From: Actinomycetota bacterium
GTDB taxonomy: Bacteria; Actinomycetota; Actinomycetes; JACCUZ01
Direction: 5' to 3'
Assembly: GCA_030841245.1 (NCBI GenBank)
Contig: JAVEDG010000348.1
Location: 1-5,680, forward strand
DNA length: 5,680 nucleotides
The notes under the pieces are model-generated. The model made no database searches and was not told the DNA's origin. It saw only the letters and a program-made list of their open reading frames with translations. This document shows positions 1-5,680 of this stretch, in pieces. Each line of letters opens with the position of its first letter. Position 1 is the first letter of the stretch. The translations under genes were made by a program, and so were the position numbers.

Positions 1-1012
1 TGAAGGCGCCCTCGATGTAGTCGCTGGGCTCGCCGGTGAACGCGCGGCCGAGCAGCGCACGGTCGCGCACGTACGTGGCGCCGATCCCGGTCGGGACGGT
101 GAGCCACTTGTGCGCGTCGACCACGACGGAGTCGGCGCGGTCGACCGCGGAGTACCGGTCCGCCAGCCGCGGGTCGAGCCGCCCGAACAGCCCGTAGGCG
201 CCGTCGACGTGGAACCACGTGCGGTGCTCGGCGGCCAGGTCCGCCAGCGCGTCGAGGTCGTCGATCCGGCCGGTGTTCGTCGTCCCCGCGACCCCGACAA
301 CCGCCACGGGAATTGTTCCTGCGCGCGCGTCGGCCGCCATCGCCTCGCGCATGGCATCGACGCGCACCCGCTGGTTCCCGTCGACCGGGACCAGCGTCAC
401 GGCGTCGCGCCCGAGCCCGAGCACACCGGCCGACTTGAGGACGCAGTGGTGCACCTCGGCGCTCGCGTAGATGCGCCCGGCCGGTGCGTCGCGCAGGCCG
501 GCGCGTGACGGGTCCACGCCACGGAGCTCATACGCGTGCTGGCGGGCAGCGCCCAGCGCGATCAGGTTGGCGACCGAGCCGCTGCTGGAGAAAACGCCGT
601 GCATGTCGGCCGGCAGCGCACAGGCCTCGGCCAGCCAACGCAGCCCGACCGACTCGAGCAGCCCGGTCGTGTGCTCGAGGTAGCGCTGGGTCCCGGCCAG
701 GGTGGCGACCAGCCGCGCGACCGCGGGCACCACCGTCGACCCGGTGGTGATCCAGCCCATGAACCCGGGCGAGGTCATCCGCATCGCGTCCGGGATGACC
801 GTCTCCGCGAGGACCCGCAGCGTCTCCGCGTCACCGAAGCCGTGCTGGGGCACCGGGGTGTCGAGCTGGTCCCGCCACGGCGCCGACGGGCCGGACACGG
901 TTCCGGTCGCCGGTGCGGCCAGGTGCCGGTCAAGCGCGGGGACGACCAGGTCCAGCGCCGTGCCGAGGTCGCGGGTGCGGGCCGCGTCGGCCGCCGTCGT
1001 CAGGTCGGTCAT
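1..1012 (-). CDS. Group II PLP-dependent amino acid decarboxylase, 3' end cut by window edge
   Basis: Translating the minus strand from the ATG at 1010-1012 gives 337 residues without a stop before the left edge. Family members are usually about 470-490 residues, so roughly the last 130-150 are missing. The protein belongs to the aromatic-L-amino-acid/tyrosine/diaminobutyrate decarboxylase group, cytosolic enzymes that release CO2 from an amino acid to give an amine. The visible active site is complete: phosphate-binding loop FSSSGSVANL (141-150), ring-stacking His in VHHCVLKSAG (His189), VAGTTNTG (Thr244-245), HVDGAYG (Asp270, pairs with the pyridine nitrogen) and DAHKWL (Lys302, Schiff base). 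The Asp-to-Lys spacing of 32 matches pig DOPA decarboxylase (Asp271/Lys303). The N-terminal SPGFMGWI segment fits the substrate-side region of the family. The catalytic-loop Tyr lies outside the window. The start is supported by GGAGG six bases upstream. Family is near certain; substrate (aromatic, diaminobutyrate or other) cannot be assigned. Confidence 0.93.
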   Translation of the reverse strand, partial: MTDLTTAADAARTRDLGTALDLVVPALDRHLAAPATGTVSGPSAPWRDQLDTPVPQHGFGDAETLRVLAETVIPDAMRMTSPGFMGWITTGSTVVPAVARLVATLAGTQRYLEHTTGLLESVGLRWLAEACALPADMHGVFSSSGSVANLIALGAARQHAYELRGVDPSRAGLRDAPAGRIYASAEVHHCVLKSAGVLGLGRDAVTLVPVDGNQRVRVDAMREAMAADARAGTIPVAVVGVAGTTNTGRIDDLDALADLAAEHRTWFHVDGAYGLFGRLDPRLADRYSAVDRADSVVVDAHKWLTVPTGIGATYVRDRALLGRAFTGEPSDYIEGAF

Positions 1013-1018
1013 GTCGCG

Positions 1019-1023
1019 CCTCC
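1019..1023 (-). promoter_or_regulatory. Ribosome binding site of the decarboxylase
   Basis: The minus strand reads GGAGG here, six bases before the ATG at 1012. It is the strongest Shine-Dalgarno sequence in the window. It fixes the decarboxylase start and shows that the gene is translated independently of ftsY, which ends 74 bp upstream. Confidence 0.8.
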
Positions 1024-1028
1024 AGTCG

Positions 1029-1080
1029 CTCGCCGGTATTCAACCCCGGGGGGCCGACATCACTCGTCGCGGCCGGCGAG
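1029..1080 (-). repeat. 8-bp inverted repeat between ftsY and the decarboxylase gene
   Basis: The plus strand has CTCGCCGG at 1029-1036 and its exact reverse complement CCGGCGAG at 1073-1080, separated by 36 bases. An 8-bp palindrome CCCCGGGG (1044-1051) lies between the arms. In the transcript this could form a long-looped stem ending just before the decarboxylase Shine-Dalgarno. No U-run follows, so it does not look like a standard intrinsic terminator. It could be an operator-like site, a weak attenuator, or chance in GC-rich DNA. Confidence 0.35.
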
Positions 1081-1086
1081 GGTCGG

Positions 1087-2226
1087 TCAGTCGCCGATGA
1101 GGGCGTCGACGAACTCTTCGGGCTCGAACGGCGCCAGGTCGTCGGCACCCTCACCGAGGCCGACGAGCTTGACGGGCACGTCGAGCTCACGCTGCACGGC
1201 CACGACGATGCCGCCCTTCGCCGTGCCGTCGAGCTTGGTGAGCACGATGCCGGTCACGTCCACGACCTCGGAGAACACCCGGGCCTGCACCATCCCGTTC
1301 TGCCCGGTCGTCGCGTCCAGCACCAGCAGCACCTCGTCGACGGGACCGTGCTTCTCCACGACGCGCTTGACCTTGCCCAGCTCGTCCATCAGTCCGACCT
1401 TGTTCTGCAGCCGGCCCGCGGTGTCCAGGAGCACGGTGTCATAGCCACCGTCGATGCCCTGCTTGACCGCGTCGAACGCGACGCTCGCCGGGTCGCCGCC
1501 CTCGGGCCCGCGTACGACGGGTGCGCCGACGCGTTCGCCCCAGGTCTGCAGCTGGTCGGCAGCGGCGGCCCGGAACGTGTCGGCCGCGCCGAGCAGCACC
1601 GTGCGCCCGTCGGCGACCAGGAAGCGAGCCAGCTTGCCGACGGTGGTTGTCTTGCCGGTCCCGTTGACGCCCACGACGAGCACGACCGCGGGTCGCCCCT
1701 CATGCGCCGTGTGCAGCGAGCGATCGGTGTCCGGCCCGACGAGAGCGAGCAGCTCCTCCCGCAGCAGCGTGCGGATCGCCTCGGGACTGCGGGCGCCCAG
1801 CTCCTTGACCCTCGTGCGCAGCCGGTCGACGAGCTCCTCGGTGGGGGCCAGACCGACGTCAGCGGTCAGCAGGACCGTCTCGACCTCGTCCCACGTCTGC
1901 TCGTCCAGGTCGTCGCGGCCCAGCAGACCGAGCAGTCCACGGCCGATGCCCGACGAGCGCGATAGCCTCGAGCGCAGCCGGTGCAGGCGTCCCGCCGTGG
2001 GCTCCGGCTGCTCCAGCGCGGTGCCGGGCTCGGCCACCTCTGCTTCCGGCCGGGCACCCGGCGGCGTGATGACCCGGACGTCCCCGGTCCGCAGGTCGAC
2101 GGGCTCGGAGCGGTCGGTGATCGGCGGGAGCGGGGCCTTGCGCGGGCGCCGGCGCACCAGCAGCCCGACCACCGCGAGGAGCAGGACCGCGGCGAGCACC
2201 AGGGCGATCACGAGATAAGTGGTCAC
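1087..2226 (-). CDS. ftsY: Signal recognition particle receptor FtsY
   Basis: This 379-residue SRP-family GTPase is the membrane receptor that docks SRP-ribosome-nascent chain complexes so that membrane proteins reach the Sec translocon. Residues 3-24 form a hydrophobic helix followed by RRRPRK, a membrane anchor with a positive cytoplasmic flank. A short Pro/Glu-rich linker (about 30-78) replaces the long acidic A domain of E. coli FtsY. The N domain starts near 80. GTPase motifs follow in order: P-loop GVNGTGKTT (186-194), AADTFRAAA (215-223), DTAGR (268-272), TKLDGTAKGG (330-339) and the closing GLGEGADDLAPF (356-367). The first codon is GTG; no ATG, GTG or TTG lies upstream in frame within the gap, and this start retains the membrane helix. 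A GGGAG sits 11 bases upstream. The stop is TGA at 1087-1089. It lies 66 bp after the small membrane protein gene, in the same direction as smc, so co-transcription is likely. Nothing is missing or broken. Confidence 0.98.
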   Translation of the reverse strand: MTTYLVIALVLAAVLLLAVVGLLVRRRPRKAPLPPITDRSEPVDLRTGDVRVITPPGARPEAEVAEPGTALEQPEPTAGRLHRLRSRLSRSSGIGRGLLGLLGRDDLDEQTWDEVETVLLTADVGLAPTEELVDRLRTRVKELGARSPEAIRTLLREELLALVGPDTDRSLHTAHEGRPAVVLVVGVNGTGKTTTVGKLARFLVADGRTVLLGAADTFRAAAADQLQTWGERVGAPVVRGPEGGDPASVAFDAVKQGIDGGYDTVLLDTAGRLQNKVGLMDELGKVKRVVEKHGPVDEVLLVLDATTGQNGMVQARVFSEVVDVTGIVLTKLDGTAKGGIVVAVQRELDVPVKLVGLGEGADDLAPFEPEEFVDALIGD

Positions 2227-2237
2227 GACCCCCGAGT

Positions 2238-2242
2238 CTCCC
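2238..2242 (-). promoter_or_regulatory. Probable ribosome binding site of ftsY
   Basis: The minus strand reads GGGAG here, 11 bases before the GTG start at 2226, which is slightly long spacing. A run of five G at 2229-2233 is closer but only two bases from the start, too near to act. The weak site together with the GTG start suggests modest initiation. Confidence 0.5.
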
Positions 2243-2258
2243 AGAGGCGCACCCCCGA

Positions 2259-2310
2259 CCGTGCGGTCAGGTGCATGCGATGGCCCGTGCCGTCAGGTGC
2301 GTGCGATGGC
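2259..2310. repeat. 26-bp tandem direct repeat, two copies, across the small gene's stop codon
   Basis: Bases 2259-2284 and 2285-2310 are the same 26-bp unit with 24 of 26 matches, differing at 2265/2291 (G/C) and 2275/2301 (A/G). Read on the minus strand, the right copy encodes the last five codons (A-I-A-R-T) and TGA of the small membrane protein. The left copy repeats this as A-I-A-C-T followed by TGA, now beyond the stop. This looks like a local duplication of the gene's 3' end. The unit is not a multiple of three, so it has not extended the protein. Confidence 0.85.
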
Positions 2311-2574
2311 GCGGGTCGCCGCGCGTGCCTTGCGCCGTACGCCGCGCTCCGCGACCTCGAAGCGACGCGCCATCCGGCGCGACCCCTCCCGGTCGGTCAG
2401 GATCCCGTGGGCCGGCGCCTCACCCGGGTCGACCCGCTCCGCCACGGCCTCGACCGCCCGACCGACGCGCTCGGCCCTGGGCACGGCCCGGCCGCGGTAG
2501 GGGAACGCGACGAAGAGCAGCACCAGCAGCCCGGTCGCGCCGATCGCCAGGTCGGTGAGCAGGAGATATCGCAC
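2293..2574 (-). CDS. Small single-pass membrane protein of unknown function
   Basis: This 93-residue protein is not one I recognise. Residues about 3-25 (beginning YLLLTDLAIG, ending LLFVAFPY) form one hydrophobic helix, which could be a membrane anchor or an uncleaved signal. The remainder is a charged, probably helical tail containing ERVGRAVEAVAERVDPGEAP and a strongly basic C-terminus rich in Arg, Lys and Ala (RRKARAATRAIART). The basic part would face the cytoplasm and could contact nucleic acid or lipid; that is inference. The start is GTG at 2572-2574, the only start codon after the in-frame stop at 2620-2622, with AAGGGG seven bases upstream. It lies 62 bp after smc and 66 bp before ftsY on the same strand, so it probably belongs to the same transcript. 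Support for it being real is the clean start and RBS, the hydrophobic N-terminus, and how well it fills the gap between two known genes. Its 3' end is duplicated in tandem. Confidence 0.75.
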   Translation of the reverse strand: MRYLLLTDLAIGATGLLVLLFVAFPYRGRAVPRAERVGRAVEAVAERVDPGEAPAHGILTDREGSRRMARRFEVAERGVRRKARAATRAIART

Positions 2575-2581
2575 GTGAAAG

Positions 2582-2587
2582 CCCCTT
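2582..2587 (-). promoter_or_regulatory. Ribosome binding site of the small membrane protein
   Basis: The minus strand reads AAGGGG here, seven bases before the GTG at 2574. The two A bases also belong to the 3' arm of the inverted repeat at 2586-2606, so folding of the leader could partly mask the site. Confidence 0.55.
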
Positions 2588-2606
2588 CCCGCCGGCCCTG
2601 CGGGAA
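2586..2606 (-). promoter_or_regulatory. 7-bp stem-loop in the leader of the small membrane protein
   Basis: TTCCCGC (2586-2592) and GCGGGAA (2600-2606) are exact reverse complements with a seven-base loop. The transcript would form a 7-bp, mostly G-C hairpin whose 3' arm runs into the AAGGGG ribosome binding site. No U-run follows. Modulation of translation is more plausible than termination, but neither is shown. Confidence 0.4.
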
Positions 2607-2620
2607 AACGTGAGCCACGT
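2605..2620 (-). terminator. Weak terminator-like hairpin just after smc
   Basis: Starting 17 bases past the smc stop codon, the minus strand reads ACGTG, GCT, CACGT and then three more T (a run of four T in all). This gives a 5-bp stem with a three-base loop and a short U-run. The stem is short and not G-C rich, so at most it would cause partial termination or set an mRNA end between smc and the downstream genes. Confidence 0.25.
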
Positions 2621-2636
2621 CACCCCCGGGCGCGAG

Positions 2637-5600
2637 TCAGGCGGGCTCGGCCTCGCGCAACCGCTGGCCGATCACGCTGGTCACGCCGTCACCGCGCATC
2701 GACACGCCGTAGAGCGCGTCGGCGATCTCCATGGTCCGCTTCTGATGGGTGATCACGATGAGCTGGCTCGCGTCGCGCAGCTCGTCGAGGATCGCGATCA
2801 GCCGCCCGAGGTTGATGTCGTCCAGCGCGGCCTCGACCTCGTCGAGCACGTAGAACGGGCTGGGCCGCGCCTTGAAGATCGCGATCAGCAGCGCCACCGC
2901 TGTGAGGGACCGCTCGCCTCCGGAGAGCAGCGAGAGGCGCTTGACCTTCTTGCCCGGCGGGCGCGCCTCGACCTCGATGCCGGTGGCGAGCATGTCACCG
3001 GGGTCGGTGAGGACCAGCCGGCCCTCGCCCCCCGGGAACAGCCGCGCGAACACGCCCTCGAACTCGCGGGCGGTGTCGTGGAAGGCCGACGTGAACACCT
3101 GCTCCACCCGCTCGTCCACCTCGCGGATGATGTCGAGCAGGTCGCGCCGGGTCGCCTTGAGGTCCTCGAGCTGCTCCGAGAGGAACTGGTGACGCTCCTC
3201 CAGCGCGGCGAACTCCTCCAGCGCGAGCGGGTTGATCTTGCCGAGCACAGCGAGCGAACGCTCCGCCGCGCGCAGCCGCTTCTCCTGCACCGCACGCACG
3301 TACGGCGTCGGCCCCGGCTCGACGTCGGGCACCTCGTCGCCCGGCGCGGGTGGCGACGGCGGGACCGGCTGGTGCGGCCCGTACTCCTCCACCAGCGACC
3401 CGGGCTCGACGCCCAGGTCCTCCATCGCCTTCTCCTGCAGCGCCTCGATGCGCAGCCGCTGCTCGGCCCGGGCGACCTCGTCGCGGTGCACACTGTCGGT
3501 GAGCACCTCGAGCGCATCGGTCAGCCCCCGGGTCCGGCCGCGCAACGCCGTGCGCTCCTCGTCGCGCGCCTCGCGGGCGCGCTCCGCGGCCTGCCGCGCG
3601 TCCGCGGCGGCGACCAGCGAGTGCTCGAGGTGCACCAGAGCCGCCTGGGCGGCCATCGCCACCTCGCGCGCCACGCGAGCCTCCCGGGCGCGGCGCTCGC
3701 GTCGGGCGATCGCCCTGGCGCGGGCGTCGCGCTCCTGCTGGGCGGCGCGGGCGAGGGACTCGGCGCGCCCGGCCAGCGCCCGGGCTCGCTCCTCGCCCGT
3801 GCGGACGGCCAGCCGGGCCTCCATCTCGCTCGCGCGCCCCGCCCTGGCCGCCTCGGCGAGCTCGTCGCGCACGGTGCTGTCGGGTTCCCGCTCGCTCGGC
3901 GCCGCCTCCGCGGCCGAGAGCCGCGCATCGAGCGCCTCCAGCTCGCCACGGTCCGCCTCGAGCTGCTCGGACGCAGCGGTGACTGAGGACTGCATCCGCG
4001 CCGCCTCAGCGTGCGCCGACCGGGCCTGGGCCCCCAGCTGCCCCAGCTGCTCCGCCACCGCGGACATCCGCGCGTCCGAGTCGTGCAACCGGTCCAGCGC
4101 AGCGTTGACGTCGCGGGTCGCTCGCTGCTGCTCGTCGAGAGCGCCCTGGAGCGAGAAGCGCAGCCGGTCGAGCCGGTGGCCGGCCTCCCCCAGCCGGGTG
4201 CCGGCCTCGTCGACCGCGGCCTGCACCTCCAGCAGGCTGGGCACCGACGCCGACCCGCCCTCGGCGCGATCCACGCCCAGCACGTCGCCGGCACGGGTCA
4301 CGGCGACGAGCTCGGGACGTCGCTCGACCAGCGCCCGCGCCTCGGCGAGCCCTGCCACGACCACGACCCCACCGAGCAGGCGGCGCAGCGCCGGCCGCAG
4401 CCCCGCCGGTGCGTCGACCAGGTCCAGCGCCGCGCGGGCCCCCTCCGGCAGCCCCTCGACAGCCTCGTCGTCCGGGCCCGGTTGCCAGGGAGCCTGCTGG
4501 TCCTCGCTGCTCGGCCGGCTCACCAGCAGCCTGGCCCGCCCGGCGTCGTCGTCCTTCAGCAGCCGGATGGCGTCCACCGCGCTGCCCACGTCGGCGACGG
4601 CGACCGCGTCGGCGGCTGCTCCCAGCGCGGCCGCGACCGCGGTCTCGTGGCCCGCCTCGACGGTGACCAGCGCGGCCACCGACCCGAGCACGCCCGAGAG
4701 CCGGTTACCGGCGGCCAGCAACGTCCCGGAGCCGTCCTTGCGCGCCAGGCCCAGCTCGAGGGCCTCCTTGCGCGCGACCAGGGCGGCACGGTCGCGCTCG
4801 GCGTCGCGCTCCTGGGCGCGCAGCGACGCGACCTGCTCCTCGGCGCCCGCGTAGCGCAGCGTCGCCTCTTCGTGGTCGGTGTCGAGATCCTCCTCGCCGG
4901 CGTCGAGCCCGGCGACCTGGGTCTCCAGGCTGCTGAACTCGGCCTGGGCGCGTGCCGCTCGCTCCTCGGCCTGCTCGAGCGCGCTGCGCAACCGGCCGAC
5001 CTCGGACTCGCCGGCGTCGACCCGGCTGCGGCGAGCCGCCACCTGGCCGGCCAGCCGGGCCAGCCCCTCCCGCCGGTCGGCGGCGGCGCGCGCCGCCGCC
5101 GCGAAGCGCTGCTCCTCGGCCGCGAGGGCGTCCTCGGCCTCCTGCCGGGCGGCCACCGCCTGCTCGAGGGCGGCGCGGTCCGCCGCCACCGACGCGAGGA
5201 TCTCGCGTTCCTGCTCACGCACCTCGCCGGCCTCGGCGTCGAGCGCGTCGGGGTCGCGGCCGGGACGCTGCTCCTCGGGCTCCTCGCCCAGGTGGTGCAC
5301 CCGCTCGGCCGCCAGCCCACCGGTCCCACGGAACCGCTCCCGCAGCGAGGACAACCGGTACCACGTCTCCTGGGCGCGTAGGAGCACCGGAGCCTCGGCC
5401 GCCGTCGCCTCGTCGAGCTCGGCCTCCCGTGAGCGCGCGGCCGCGAGGTCCTGCTCCACCACACCGCGCCGCTCGCGCAGCGCGGTCTCGTCGGCCACCT
5501 CCGCGTCGAGGGTGGCGGTCATCGCCACCAGGTCGTCGGCGAGCAGGCGCAGCCGGGCGTCGCGCAGGTCGGACTGGATCACGGCAGCGCGTCGGGCCAC

Positions 5601-5680
5601 CTCGGCCTGACGGCCCAGCGGCTTGAGCTGGCGGCGGAGCTCCGCGGTCAGGTCCTGCACCCGGGTCAGGTTGGCCTGCA
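2637..5680 (-). CDS. smc: Chromosome segregation ATPase SMC, 5' end cut by window edge
   Basis: SMC is the core of the bacterial condensin (with ScpA and ScpB), which loops and compacts DNA and helps separate sister chromosomes. About 1013 residues are visible. The frame stays open to the right edge, reading QANLTRVQDL at the boundary; by comparison with B. subtilis Smc (1186 residues) about 180-190 N-terminal residues, including Walker A, are missing. The GTG at 5660 is an internal Val, not the start. Order: coiled-coil arm 1 (about 5660-4700), hinge (about 4700-4250, opening GVLGSVAALV and ending near AEGGSA), returning arm 2 (about 4250-3240) with a Pro-rich break at 3300-3374, then the C-terminal head with KINPLALEEF (from 3239), the ABC signature LSGGERS (2907-2927), Walker B VLDEVEAALDD (from 2849; Asp 2841-2843, Glu 2838-2840) and THQKRTME (His switch). 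The arms are rich in Ala, Arg and Glu. The stop is TGA at 2637-2639. No frameshift or missing motif is seen in the visible part. Confidence 0.98.
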   Translation of the reverse strand, partial: QANLTRVQDLTAELRRQLKPLGRQAEVARRAAVIQSDLRDARLRLLADDLVAMTATLDAEVADETALRERRGVVEQDLAAARSREAELDEATAAEAPVLLRAQETWYRLSSLRERFRGTGGLAAERVHHLGEEPEEQRPGRDPDALDAEAGEVREQEREILASVAADRAALEQAVAARQEAEDALAAEEQRFAAAARAAADRREGLARLAGQVAARRSRVDAGESEVGRLRSALEQAEERAARAQAEFSSLETQVAGLDAGEEDLDTDHEEATLRYAGAEEQVASLRAQERDAERDRAALVARKEALELGLARKDGSGTLLAAGNRLSGVLGSVAALVTVEAGHETAVAAALGAAADAVAVADVGSAVDAIRLLKDDDAGRARLLVSRPSSEDQQAPWQPGPDDEAVEGLPEGARAALDLVDAPAGLRPALRRLLGGVVVVAGLAEARALVERRPELVAVTRAGDVLGVDRAEGGSASVPSLLEVQAAVDEAGTRLGEAGHRLDRLRFSLQGALDEQQRATRDVNAALDRLHDSDARMSAVAEQLGQLGAQARSAHAEAARMQSSVTAASEQLEADRGELEALDARLSAAEAAPSEREPDSTVRDELAEAARAGRASEMEARLAVRTGEERARALAGRAESLARAAQQERDARARAIARRERRAREARVAREVAMAAQAALVHLEHSLVAAADARQAAERAREARDEERTALRGRTRGLTDALEVLTDSVHRDEVARAEQRLRIEALQEKAMEDLGVEPGSLVEEYGPHQPVPPSPPAPGDEVPDVEPGPTPYVRAVQEKRLRAAERSLAVLGKINPLALEEFAALEERHQFLSEQLEDLKATRRDLLDIIREVDERVEQVFTSAFHDTAREFEGVFARLFPGGEGRLVLTDPGDMLATGIEVEARPPGKKVKRLSLLSGGERSLTAVALLIAIFKARPSPFYVLDEVEAALDDINLGRLIAILDELRDASQLIVITHQKRTMEIADALYGVSMRGDGVTSVIGQRLREAEPA

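Noticed and set aside
1037..1044. GTTGAATA on the minus strand as a -10 box for the decarboxylase.
   Set aside because: It is the only A/T-rich spot in the gap, and TTGAAT matches four of six -10 positions, but no -35-like hexamer lies 16-18 bases upstream. Too weak to annotate as a promoter.
536..2218. Plus-strand open frames opposite the decarboxylase and ftsY (for example 536-1444, 913-1965 and 1454-2218).
   Set aside because: They overlap two well-supported minus-strand genes and have compositionally biased products with no motifs.
2258..2269. Near-palindrome GACC-GTGC-GGTC as a terminator or operator before ftsY.
   Set aside because: It is only a 4-bp stem with a four-base loop, lies inside the tandem repeat, and has no U-run. 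Symmetry this short is expected by chance in such GC-rich DNA.
2397..2618. A 73-codon minus-strand frame starting with ATG and overlapping the small membrane protein.
   Set aside because: It shares the DNA in another frame, is Arg/Ser/Cys-rich without a clean hydrophobic helix, and lacks an AAGGGG-like site at good spacing. The 93-residue frame fits better.
2610..5381. Long plus-strand open frames opposite smc (458, 540 and 456 codons at 2610-3986, 3232-4854 and 4011-5381).
   Set aside because: They lie antisense to a complete SMC reading frame with all family motifs. Their products are low-complexity Ser/Arg/Ala or Arg/Leu/Gly sequences expected from GC-rich antisense frames, and they show no recognisable domain.
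5658..5660. GTG as the start codon of smc.
   Set aside because: The frame continues upstream as QANLTRV to the window edge, which matches the internal NLxRVxD segment of SMC proteins. The GTG is an internal valine and the true start is outside the window.

Overview
The window is very GC-rich, with strong third-position G/C bias, and every convincing gene lies on the minus strand. It reads as a chromosomal housekeeping segment from a high-GC actinobacterium. The reasons are an SMC chromosome-condensation ATPase closely followed by the SRP receptor FtsY, an FtsY with a single N-terminal membrane anchor and only a short linker before its GTPase, and GTG starts with purine-rich ribosome binding sites. 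I cannot name a genus.

In transcription order (right to left): smc enters from the right edge, with its N-terminal Walker A part outside the window, and ends at 2637. A short gap (2575-2636) carries two small inverted repeats. Next is a 93-residue protein with one predicted membrane helix (2293-2574), which I do not recognise. A 66-bp gap follows that contains most of a 26-bp tandem duplication covering the small gene's stop codon. Then comes ftsY (1087-2226), a 74-bp gap with an 8-bp inverted repeat and a clear GGAGG ribosome binding site, and a group II pyridoxal-phosphate (PLP) decarboxylase whose 3' end runs off the left edge.

Functionally, smc (chromosome compaction and segregation) and ftsY (membrane receptor for co-translational protein targeting) are unrelated in mechanism but are a commonly conserved actinobacterial neighbourhood. 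The small membrane protein between them is co-oriented and probably co-transcribed. The decarboxylase is a metabolic enzyme with an intact visible active site and is probably a lineage-specific neighbour. I see no tRNA, rRNA, CRISPR, transposon, phage or defence genes. The window is mostly ordinary; the less expected items are the small membrane protein, the duplication at its 3' end, and the decarboxylase placed directly after ftsY.
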